Of a stretch of DNA of 64,000 nt, positions 38,001 through 48,400 are shown one piece after another. The stretch is from Aplysia californica. Taxonomy: Eukaryota > Mollusca > Gastropoda > Aplysiida > Aplysiidae. The notes under the pieces were generated by a model that searched no databases, was not told where the DNA came from, and saw nothing but the letters and a program-made list of their open reading frames with translations. The DNA lies in NCBI RefSeq assembly GCF_000002075.1, contig NW_004797837.1:214171-278170 (forward strand), in the 5' to 3' direction. Numbering within the stretch: the first letter of the stretch is position 1; each line of letters begins with the position of its first letter. The translations under genes were made by a program, and so were the position numbers.

Positions 38001-41000
38001 GATGTTCTGTGGATCTTCTCTAACCTTCTGGTTGAACTGTGCCACTTTATGAAAAATTTCATCCATGACTAAATCCTCACTTTCTAACTCTTGTGGCTTG
38101 CTATAATCAGTTCCTTTTCCTTGTGCATACAATGCAGTAGCTTCGTCCAAGCAGCTGTAGCTCCCTAATGCCGTGGATGTGCTGGACTCTTCGGCAGACT
38201 CTTTTGGCAAAGATATGTACTCTCTCACAGTAGCAGTTTCATTTTTGTTCATTTGAGAAGAAATGTGGCTTCCTCTCTTACGAGACTGTCTCAGAGCAAG
38301 TTTCCCGAAGTACCTTGAACTTTTTCGTTTAGAATCTCCATCTTTACCAGACTTTGGATCTTTGGCAGAAATATCTGGTTTTCCAAGACAATTAAAACTA
38401 TAAGTCCTATATTTGGGAATGTGCAATTTGGACACTGACTGATAATGCCATAAGTTTTTGTTGGCCTTTTTATCTAAGACAAATGCCTGTCCAGGTTTTA
38501 AATCTGGAACATCGTTCATAAAAACTGCTTCCTTTGGAATTAATGGCAAGTCAGAAAAGGCGCTGAAATGAAAAAGAAAAACAATACAAATGAAACTATT
38601 CTCTGAACAGCACTAGTGATAGATAGAACAGTTCATTATTCAATACTTTATATCTATTTAAGATAGGCCTAAATACAGTCATATAATTGAACCACCATAT
38701 AACCCGCAAAAATTAATCTACAATGGAATATAAATAGATAAAAGAATTGCAAACTAAGAAAGAACAATTTTTCTTTTCAATCCTTTGAAACCTGACCTCC
38801 TGTAGCTACTGTGTCCCTTTGTCCGACCTCCTGAGCAATTTGTGCTATATTATTCGTTATTTCAAATATTCGTTTGAAACTGCAAGCAAAAAAAAGAAAA
38901 AGAAAAAGAGATGTGTCACATGACCCACAAGCACTAGTAAGACAGAAAACTATAAGCTCCCATAAGAACTTCTCTTAGTCAAGCAAAAAATAATATATTT
39001 TCAGCTATCACTGAATTTCAAAATATGCTGCTCCATTAGTCAAAAAGGATATATGTATCAAAACTTAAATACAGAGTGGGAAATCACATTAGGACATACA
39101 TTTGAAAAAAAAAAACATCTGTGAAATTAAGTTCTGTCCCCAGTATACAGAAGACAATACATATATATAGAAAACAGCCCCTACCTCTGAGGAGATGGAC
39201 TTCGGGATCTGTGTTTCCGATGCTTATGTTTGTGCTTATGCTTTTTGCTTTTCTTGGCCTTCTTTTCTTTGTAACGCTCCTTTCCTTTTTCCTTCTTTCT
39301 CTTTTCAAGGGGTGAATTTTTTTCATCTGTTAAAGAAAATTTCAAAGATTTGTTCTCACAATATATATATTTATACATATACATACATCTATAATATAAA
39401 TACATATACACATGTGAGTGTAAAAGTTGCAAAAACATCACTGTTGGTATTGTCAGTTTCTCACATTTATACATCATTGATTTTAAAAAATATAGTGATT
39501 TTCAAGAGAATCTATTATCACACTTGCTCATTCAGTTTCAGAAAAGTTGTTCATTTGATGCTTTAGCTTTGTTCTGTTCTTTATTAATTAAAATAATGTT
39601 TCTTTAACGATCTCGCTTTATAACTTGTTCTTTTGTTTTTATCAACAAACATAGCCTTTGAAAAGCTAGAGAAAGAATTGATAAAAGCAAAATTATAAAG
39701 CAAAAGTTTTAATTCCATTGTCAAATTCATAAATCAGTCATAACAAGATAGAAAGCAAAGAACAAAATCTTGAAGGACAAGACACACTGATGCCCAGCTT
39801 AGGCTGAATCACCAAGGTCTTTATTTTCATTTTATTCATCAAACACCATATTTTTACTTAATTATACCTGCTGAGGAGGACTTCCTTCTCTTCCTTGACA
39901 CCTCAGTAGACACAAGGTCCAGAGACTCATCACTGCAAGAAAAAAGGTGACAAAGACAAAAAGGAAATCTGAAGATTAGCATGAAGACAACATGGCTACA
40001 AAATGTCAAAGTAGTATTAGCAATGCAGCACTTAGAGTTCTCTTGTGAAAATGTTTGCAACATAAGAGTCAATATTCATAGAGACCTAATTCTATTAAAG
40101 TTTGCAATTAGATTTAAGAATCAGAACAGCCTAAACCTGAAACTAAACCTTGATTTTGTATTAATCATTAAAGAGACAGGTTATCATTGTGCAGGAGGAA
40201 GGGGGGGGGGGGTGACAAATTGGTTCCAAATCTACCTCAAAGGTATGATTGACACTTTTTGTGACTCTACACTGGCACTGGATACTCCCAGCCTTTTACA
40301 ACTTCACAAATAATGTAGAGCAGAAGCTTTACAAAGCGACAGTTCGGGTGAACGAAATAACAGAAAGAAATAAGGTTAGATAGGAAGGAAGAAAAATTAC
40401 AAAGGGTGAGATGAGCTGGGGTGATGGATCCAGAGATTGATGCCGATTTATGACTAGCCAAGAGTAAATATTCTTTCAGACTGACAGAGAGTGATCACAG
40501 CAATCTTACAACATTTAATGTCCGCTGGCTTGCTCAGTATCGAAAGAACCTGACACTCACAAGTTTCCTCTTCTTAATCTTCTTCATAACAAAAAAAAAA
40601 AACATTCTTAATTCTTAGTCCCATATGACCATCCCCCCCCCCCATTCCTTAGTGTCTATGTGGAGCAAAAATCCAACACAAAAAAACAAAAAAACATGCC
40701 AAATTGCCAAAGGCTTATTAAGCAATGGTCACGTCATTGCCAGTAGCAATGTTCTGAACTAAAGTTAAGACGTCAGACTTTAAGTTAAGGGCACATTTGC
40801 TCTAACATAAAAACTTGCCTTTCAGTAGAAGTTTGCCTTACCTTTCATCACTTTCTTCTATCACTTGAATTGGACTCTCTTTTTTAACACTTGAAACTGG
40901 CTGTTTCTGCGCAGCTAAAATTGCTTGCAGTGTTGAAGGGGCCAGATCAAGTTGTAGACTTTCCAAACCCTGACCACCATTTTCTATAAAATGTCAAAGT

Positions 41001-44000
41001 ATAAAAAGAACACATTAACCTTAGAAAAAACAAAAACAAACCATATAAAGCTTGAAATTGAAAGTATACATTTGAGAGGGTACAGAAAAAAAAGAAGAAA
41101 AAAAGTAATATATATACATCATAAACTATAAACCAACCATTTCCCACTACGAAAATCATACATAATGAAACAATTATTGTGGTGTTAGTGGCCCAGTAGT
41201 TGTGGAGGATCTCTAAGACCCGTGGGTTCGAATCCTGTCAGGGGCCCGAGGTTGTAGTGAAAGGCAATTTCCACAAACATTTTCCTCACTTCACAAAGGC
41301 AGAAATGGGTACCCGGCAATAGACCGTGAAAGATCTTGTCAGTTTGACTTTGTTAGTGTTTGAGTGCACGAAATCCGTAGCTTGCACTGTACACGGTCAC
41401 TATGCTACCTAAAAATTACGAAGTTCTATTCTATGTGCTCTGGACCTAGTATTGAGAAATTTGCTGTCAAAGATTTTGAGAGTTACATCATGGGAGGCTT
41501 AAATTTCGAATGCAAAAAAAAAAAAATTCTTTGAATATCTTAAAATATGAGTCTGAATATAATCATAAGATTTTGATAGAGCAGATAGAAAATTTGGAGT
41601 TTGACTTTAAGTAAGGTCTTTGTAACTCAAAACAGCCAAAAATGTCACATGGAACTAAACTTTGTAATTCTGATCGGTAGCGACTCGTGTGCTTCCCGAG
41701 AATGGCTCCGAGTCCAAGTGTTCTAGTTCTACTTTTTTCTAAGGTCTACTGGGATATTAATAATTTAAAGTGCATAGAGCATACTGTAGAGAGTCAAGTC
41801 AATATACGGTATATAAATGAAATTCTTCTTATTAAATTATATTTTTGAATAATAATTAAATTTTTAAATAATATAAATAATCTAGAGGCTACAGCAGACT
41901 CAGAAGTGTACACGTAGTGTAGTAGTAGGCCCCTACTCACTGGTAGACAGTAGTCTCCGACTAAGATCCCGGTGCTCGAGAGCAAGGAAATTGCGTGATA
42001 TTAGACGACAGACTAAGGGAAGAATCTGCAGTGATCCATGTTATGTTTTTTGTTTTAGTAGAGGTTTCACTGCGCTCGTATCTGCATAAGGTCATATGAG
42101 CGCCAAGGGATGGATGTCAACAGAGAAGTCCTTATACAGGGAATCAAGACTTACTCTGCTCACCTCTCTAGCTTCAACAGCACAAAGTCTACTTCGACTA
42201 TCAAGGCACCCCGGAAATAGCGGGTCACAAGAGTGAGACAAACATACAAAAGAAGTAGAGGAAATGACGATAGTAAAGATTAGGAAAGAAAAAGCATCAG
42301 TTCCCTGTTGTAGTTCGGGCACAGTTATGAGCATGACATTGTTGGATCAGCCCATTTACAATTCTACTGTGCATTAGAACGATAAATGTCTCCCCTTTGG
42401 GAATGACCTAAAGACACTTCAAACAGTGGCACCTCCCCGCGGGGTAGATCCATGTTAAGGCCCACAACCGGTAAAATAGTGCCCCTCCACTCTAAACTGA
42501 ACTGACGTGACCCTGGGTAGGTTCATATATGGCGAGCAAAGAGTGGTCAACCTTGATGACCAATCACAGCGGCATGAGGCATGCCATTTATTTATTATCC
42601 TATCGTGACTCAAGTTCCACACTTATCCAACACATATCCAGTTGCCCCTCCCCTCCCCTTATCTGTCCAAAATTTATAGCTTTCCATCTCTGACCGAGTT
42701 CACCCACCTTTGTAGTTGCGCACCATTACGTTGTGACCACACCAATTAAAATTTAGTCGGGTCTCGCAAATCCAGGAAATAGAGACAATTAATTTACTGT
42801 TGTGATGGTCAGGGAAGAGTTCACTGTTTGATGTGACCCGCCTGGAGTGAATGTGTAGGCCCTACCCACCCAGCGTGAGATGAAAATTTAGGTGGAGGGC
42901 TCAGATGCGAGTGCAATATTGGGGGGAACAAACACGTCGGTTAGGTGTGATTCCGTCTGGAGGCAAAGATGATTGTACCGTTTCATAGAGTTTTACAGTG
43001 CTTATAATTTATTAGATCACATTCACTTCACAAGAAAGGCTGATCTTTAACGTAACAGGCAGTTCAATGATCTCAACTTTTCACTCTTCATTGATCGGCT
43101 GTTCCCGTCCGTGTTTTTGTACCGTAAATTATTATTATCTGAAATGCAGGATCTTCTTAGCCGGAAGTAGATCTAGACTTTCATAGTGAACCAGAGCGGG
43201 ACCTTTGTAAAGTAAAAATTGTTTTCTTAAAACAATTGGGATCTTAAGCGAACTGGGATCGTAGGCGGTGGGATCTTAGGCTTAGGCGGAGACTACTGTA
43301 CTTATTAAGTAAATTATTTTCTAAGCCTATTTTTTATTATTATTTATATATAAAAGAGATCTAGCCTATTCATTAACCAACCATAACAAAAGCGGATAAT
43401 AAGAGAATGTCAGGAGTACGTCATTGGCCGATATTTGTAGTAACAGCCATCTTGTTTGACCTCGCAAGGGAGATGCCCGCCACCGCGTCACTTGATCATG
43501 ATTATAAAAATAGTGATGATTTTGCGATGCTTCTTTTTCTCAATTTACGAAGAGCACAGCATCAGAATCAATCTGGGCGGAAGAAGGGTGCTGCACGATC
43601 ACAGACAACCGAACCGAAAAGTTCATCAAGTTGCAAAGAAAATAGGCCTAGATCTAGATCTAATCCGAGTCGGCAGGCTGCCAGCTGCTGTCGTGCGGTC
43701 CTGATGCTACCATGACTGACAACAAAGTGGGAATCCCTCAATGACGTCAAACAAGATGGCTCTTACTATAAATATCGGCCAATGGCATTGCCTAGACCTA
43801 CTCCTGACTTTCTCTACCACTTGAGCAGCTTGTAAGAATAATAAAAAATAGGAAATGCCTATTTCCAACACCGCGTTGCTTAGCGCCAGTGCTAAATAAA
43901 ACACTGCGTGCAAGTAGCACCAGTGCTGAATAGAACACCGGGTCGCCGTGTGTTAAATATAACGCTTAATCTACCTTTCTTTGTTGGGAGTTGTAATGGC

Positions 44001-44911
44001 CGTCTGCGTATGAAGGCAAACCATCATTTTATGAGCATGGGCAAAAACGGCGAGACTGAACTGCAAATTCTCTTTCATCCTTGACAGGGCCTCATATAAG
44101 CAAATAACTCTCCAGCCTTCAGAGTTTACCGAAACATAAAATCTAGGCCACAGGCTCCTTCATCCACAACCAATGTTATGGGGTGAAGCAACCAATGTTA
44201 ACTCTTCTGGGGAAAGAGCTTCAAGCTGTTTTGCTCAGTTGATGAAGAAAAAGCTGTCTTAAGGACTACTTTTAGCAAAATATCGCCGTAGTAACTGGTG
44301 TTTCAACGAAAAAAAGGGAGGTTGCTTTAGGTTTGTGTGCCACTCTTATTTTGGGGCTAAATCTAGATCTAGATCTATATAGACTCTATCTAGATTCTAG
44401 ATCTAGATCTAAATCTAGATCTAGATCTAGATATCTAGATCTAGATCTAGATCTAGATCTAGATCTAGATCTAGATCTAAAAACAAAGTTTTAATTTTAA
44501 ACGATTTTTTTTTACTCCAGTGCCCGACAGCTAAAAAAACAAACGTGCTGCCCGAACCGGTACGATTACTCTAGATCTAGATCTAGATTCTAGTACTGGC
44601 GTTTCAAATAGATCTAGATCTAGATCTAGATCTAGTATGGGCGCTATTCAGAATGCGGCGTTTCAAATAGCATGGGAGCTATTCAGAACGCGGCGTTTTT
44701 GCAAATAGGCCAAGCGCCTGCCTAAAAAATAAGAAAAAAATAACTCCTGTCGTTACTGTAGTTGTACACTACAGGATCAATTACCTTGAAGATCATCATC
44801 AGAATCTGTCACTTTATTTCCTACAGATGTGGCAGAAGGGAACAAGCCACTCGCCACAAATAGTTGCTGGGTTGAGCGAGATACGTTTCCAACACTATCA
44901 CTGTCTGCCAT
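29039..44911 (-). CDS. NRDE2: nuclear exosome regulator NRDE2
   Basis: NRDE2 is a nuclear protein that binds the exosome helicase MTR4 and restrains its activity; it is also tied to splicing and RNAi-linked silencing. I place eleven coding exons, in transcript order: 44911-44785, 40983-40842, 39932-39868, 39326-39185, 38562-37779, 36870-36657, 36032-35775, 35308-33812, 32187-32075, 30291-30220 and 29413-29039. Splice phases agree throughout and give 1262 residues (human 1164). Visible parts are a Ser/Asp-rich N-terminus; a Lys/His-rich nuclear stretch (KHKHKHKHRKHRSRS); the MTR4-interacting-like segment with NLWHYQSV and FNCLG; HAT-like helical repeats; the conserved TEEDCEDPDRLVLYDDI; CPLLWKLYL; and LMTEKEIRVRIPLEEVDLLL near the end. 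After that, where human NRDE2 stops, about 80 extra Glu/Lys-rich residues follow. The start is the first in-frame ATG; the codon 57 nt upstream is GTG. The 24-codon exon 30291-30220 is easily missed. Confidence 0.92.
30472..30885 (+). repeat. dispersed repeat B, copy 1 (about 400 bp)
   Basis: GCATAAGGTCATATGAGCGC, CAACAGAGAAGTCCTTA and ACTCTGCTCACCTCTCTAGC match 42055-42445 almost base for base. No TIR, coding frame or pol III boxes were seen, so the class is unknown. It lies in NRDE2 intron 9. Confidence 0.65.
30926..31719. mobile_element. pogo/Tigger-like non-autonomous element (794 bp)
   Basis: The left end is CAGTGGATGTCGCATTCAAC and the right end, reversed, CAGTGGCTGTTGCGTTCAAC, both flanked by TA. 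The motif CAACGAGGT or close variants recur about eight times. It lies in NRDE2 intron 9 (30292-32074). Confidence 0.72.
32298..33257. mobile_element. pogo/Tigger-like non-autonomous element (960 bp)
   Basis: The ends are CAGTCCGTGCTGGCTTTAAG and, reversed, CAGTCCATGCAGGCTTTAAG, flanked by TA. AAGCACGC-type motifs recur near both ends. A partial copy of the 400-bp repeat B lies inside (32456-32585). It lies in NRDE2 intron 8. Confidence 0.72.
32456..32585 (+). repeat. dispersed repeat B, partial
   Basis: TAGAGGTTTTACGGCGCTCG and GCATAAGGTCATATGAGCGC match the start of repeat B. It then jumps to the middle part (GAGAGTAACAAACATAAC), so it is an internally deleted or variant copy. Confidence 0.55.
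36977..37319. mobile_element. piggyBac-like MITE, copy 2
   Basis: The left end CCCCTTCATGATCTGT and the interior GGCAAAGGAGGCATGACGCT match the element at 60721. The right end, reversed, is TTAAACCCTTTGTAATG. The left TTAA has become ATAA, so this copy is older. It lies in NRDE2 intron 5, between exons 38562-37779 and 36870-36657. Confidence 0.55.
41170..41445 (+). mobile_element. tRNA-type SINE
   Basis: The head has an A-box-like TGGCCCAGTAG (41189-41199) and a perfect B box GGTTCGAATCC (41225-41235). A middle part follows with TTTTCCTCACTTCACAAAGG, AATGGGTACCCGG and GAAAGATCTTGTCAGTTTG, shared with the SINE at 17337-17715. A LINE-like tail (AAGTGCATAGAGC to TATATAAATGAAATTC) stands at 41770-41825 and may be its displaced end. 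It lies in NRDE2 intron 1. Confidence 0.7.
41948..43298. mobile_element. pogo/Tigger-like element with a repeat B insertion
   Basis: The left end is CAGTAGTCTCCGACTAAGAT and the right end, reversed, CAGTAGTCTCCGCCTAAG; TA follows on the right. GGGATCTTAGGC-type motifs recur at the right end. Repeat B (42055-42445) sits inside. The part from 42450 on has an inverted second copy at 46256-47130. Confidence 0.65.
42055..42445 (+). repeat. dispersed repeat B, copy 2
   Basis: This copy is close to copy 1 and inserted inside the pogo-like element at 41948. The inverted sister copy of that element (46256) lacks it, which shows that it inserted later. Confidence 0.65.
43402..43815. mobile_element. 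414-bp foldback MITE
   Basis: The left arm AGAGAATGTCAGGAGTACGT and the right arm, reversed, AGAGAAAGTCAGGAGTAGGT continue through CATTGGCCGATATTT and GCCATCTTGTTTGAC, about 80 bp in all with one indel. It lies in NRDE2 intron 1. Confidence 0.7.
44355..44640. repeat. (TAGATC)n hexamer tracts
   Basis: The 6-bp unit TAGATC repeats for long runs at 44362-44480 and again at 44572-44634. AGATCT is its own complement, so the tract reads alike on both strands. Short pieces of it are scattered at 713, 3160, 3897, 31190, 31425, 43640, 44995 and 45660. Confidence 0.85.
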
Positions 44912-45449
44912 CTTCTCTTCTTGCCTTCTTGAATTCTTCCTTGAACTTCTACTTTCGTTTCTAAGCACAGATATGCCAGTAGTTTACTAGATCTTGATCC
45001 AGATCTAGTAATTTTCACCAGAATGCACGCATCGGTTTGGGTGCTCTTATCGAGAAAAAAATCTCAGAGCAATAAAAATTCAATATAAGATAACGATAAA
45101 ATACATTGTTATGAAACAGTTGACCTATTAGATCTAGTATAGCATGGAAATTCGCATATTACATTTCATCATACTTGTAGAGAGCGTATCATGAAATTTG
45201 GCTGGATTCGTCTTGGCCACTCTAGGCCTATTAGGCAAAACAGTCTTTTGCAAGTAAAGTCAGAGACACTAGTGTCTCTGTTTTAGTGTCTCTGGTAAAG
45301 TGTAAAGTTCTCAAATTAACAACGAAAAGTTGAATCGGGATTTGTCCTGAACGGCGATAGGTCCAGTCCAGAACTACTGGACAAAACTGCGCTCTGCTGC
45401 GTTCATTGTTTACTGTTTACTTACATTCACTGGTCTTGAACATTTCAAT
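44912..45449. promoter_or_regulatory. shared divergent promoter region of NRDE2 and the propeller gene
   Basis: Only 538 bp separate the two start codons, which point away from each other. No repeat element was recognised between them beyond short AGATCT-type strings and a direct repeat of agtgtctctg near 45270-45293. Head-to-head genes this close often share one promoter. This is inferred from layout; I see no clear TATA box. Confidence 0.5.
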
Positions 45450-48400
45450 ATGAAGACTCCACAAGTCGGCCCTTGCACTGAAATTTGGAGAACAAAATTG
45501 GATGAAGAATTCTGTTCCATGACTGTTGCTACGTTGTTCAAGTGAGTAGACTAGATTTATCATTTAGACTTGTCTAGATATTAGATTCTAGACATCCAGA
45601 AGCTCCTGGTCTACGGAACGTCAACCGCCCTCATCAGTGCAGTGATACATCTTCTCATCTTCTAGATCTAGACTAGTCTAGCCTGGGCCTGGGCAGGCCT
45701 AGATTCTAGATCTACCTACGTTCGTGAACGTAGCTTGCAGGCTGTATTCACGGCACCCCGAATGTAGTTTACAATTTTTTTTAGAATGATCTTGCTTACT
45801 TCACCCCATACCTTTTTTTTTTTTTTTACTTTTCCCTTTTGCTTCTTCTTTTTTTCACCCCCTCCCATGCCCGTCTTCCTGCCTTGGCCTTTTCTGTTCT
45901 CTCGTTTCTTCAAACGACTTTTATTGTCAAGCTCTGCTGGGTCCGCACACGGGAAGAGGATTGAAGTCGTGCTAGCGAGGCCGTGTTGACCGCGGCTGTT
46001 TTGCTGTGCCCGCCTTCGCCTTCGGTAAGTAAACTCTGTTGCATTCGGACCACCCCTGCATTATTTTTCACGCGAGTATTCCTGTGCTGTTTCCTCATTC
46101 ACTTTGAGCGACTATAGCGTTTCAGTCATGCCTCTGTGCCAATGATGGAGAATCCAGGGCGCCCTGAATGCAGCCTGCAAACTACGTTTACAGCGCCATG
46201 AACTGCTCACTGTGTTTCAGAAAACAAAAATTTTATTACTATAGATTTAGGCCTACTATAAAAGTCACCCCTAAGATCCCGCTCTGATTCACTCTGAAGG
46301 TCTACATTCAGCTAACATCCCATATCTCAGATCAGAATTTTCGGAACCCAAACCCGAGCGGGCGCAGCCAATCAACCAAGAGTGAAAAGTTGAGATCATT
46401 GAACTGCCCATCACATTAAAGATCAGCCACTCTTGTGATTGTGATCACATAAAAGCGCTGTAAAATGTAAAACTTGATGAAATTGTACAATGTTTGACCG
46501 AGATGGGATCACACTAAGGTGTGAACTGACCAAAGTATTTGTTTTCCCCAAACATCACACTCGCATCTGAGCCCTCCAACTAAACCTACATCACACTCTG
46601 GGTGGGTAGGGCCTACAAGTTCGCTCATGATGGGATCACATCGAACTGTGAACTCTTCCCCGACCATAGCAGATGGTCTCTACTCCTGAATCTGCGAAAC
46701 GGACTGGATTTTAATTGGTGTGGTCACAACGTAATGGTGCGAATCGATAAAGGCAGGGGGAACTCTGTCGCAGATGGAAAGAGCTTTAAATTTTGGACAG
46801 GTAAAGGGGAGGAGCAACTGGATAATATAAGCGTAGATCTTGAGAATCACGATAGGGTAATAAGTGGAAATGGTATGCCTTATGCCACTGTGACTGGTCA
46901 TCAAGGTTGACCACTCTTTGCTCACCATTTGTCAAAAATTAAATAAATAAACCCGCCCAGGGGTCACATCAGTTCATTTTAGAGTGAGGGGAGACCATTT
47001 TATCGGTTGTGGGCCTTAACATGGGTCACCGTAGATTCTTCCCCTGGTGCATCGGCTAAGATCCCATTCGCCTAAGATCCTGCATTTTCCTTGCTCCTGA
47101 GCACCGGGATCTTAAGCGGAGACTACCCTAGCAGTAATCTCCTCCCTCTTCAGTGTCATTCTTTATCATATTTATGTCTACTGTTTCAGCCACCCATGAG
47201 ATTTAACTGTTTTGACATTATATCCTCTGTGAACAAGTAATTATCTTTAGAGAGTCCGTTTTTGTACACTTGTCAGATGTCTTGATGCTGGTTTTGAGCA
47301 GGCTATGGGAAAGTCAAACTCAATTTATAAGTGCACGCTGACTATCTTTTTCAGTCACCCTTAATCAGTGAAAACCTTTTTGCTTTCTACTCAAAGTAAA
47401 CTATAAGATGGACAAGATTCCATGTTTAAACCCGGTGCAGTACTGTGACTGTATTACATACGTAATATAGAAATTTACTGTTCGCTTGAACTCTTTAAAA
47501 TGTTTTGGACCCTGTTAATTAGATTTTGTCAATTCAAAGGGATAGTAAATATGTAATTTTTATATTAAAGGGAACAAGTGAGAAGGGGTAAGGGGGACAT
47601 AAATTAATGGTCTCTTGTCAAACCCAAGTTTATTTTGGATCCCTTGCTGAATAAATTGAGATATGTTTCAACATTGCCTTGATATTTTTCTGTCCAATAG
47701 AGCTACTGGCCTCAGTCTTATTGTCGGATGTGAGGACGGGATGGTCAGGGTCCATGACTTTTCTGGAAACGCCCCACCAGCTCCTACGCCTCAGGTATAA
47801 AAGTGTTCAATTTTTAGAAAAATGACTAATGATTCTTTATTTGGGAATGTTGCCCCCCCCCCCCCAATGTAAATGTAATACTCGAACGTATCAGTATCAA
47901 AGTGGTGTTGGATTCTTTCCTTTGTTTTGCTCCCTAGCTGACAAAAACAGCCATTTCTCAAGAAGAGCTAAAAGGTGTTTTTTTTTAATTCTGTAAAGAT
48001 TTGCTTCAGAATTAATTCTTGTTACAAGAAAGAGTGATAATAATGCATCGATCCTCTCTCCCCGTAAATAAAAAGAAAAGTGTTCAGTCAGGCCCACATC
48101 ATATCAGGTATGTTAGTGTACAAATCGTGGTCTTTTGAGCTAATTCAAAGATTTCAATTACAGTATTTTAAGTTCTCTCAGGTTGTTTTGTAGAGAATAC
48201 ATCTTTTGATTAAAGTTTATATTGATTTTCTTTCTTTCTTCTGCAGACAACTTTGGAGACAAAAAGTGGCCCAATTCAGTGTCTGGTAGTTCATGATGTG
48301 ACAAGGTTTTACCACAACGATCTGATTGTCGGGGACTCATGTGGAATGCTGACAGTTTTTTGCAACAAACAAATTTTGTCTCGGCAGTCTCTTTCCGCTG

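Noticed and set aside
41189-41240. Possible tRNA gene (A and B box)
   Set aside because: The flanks do not form an acceptor stem and the boxes are followed by a SINE core, so it is a SINE head.
43407-43715. 102-codon frame
   Set aside because: Lies across a foldback MITE and shows no family likeness.
46602-46910. 102-codon frame
   Set aside because: Lies inside the inverted copy of the pogo-like element; the sister copy does not keep the frame.
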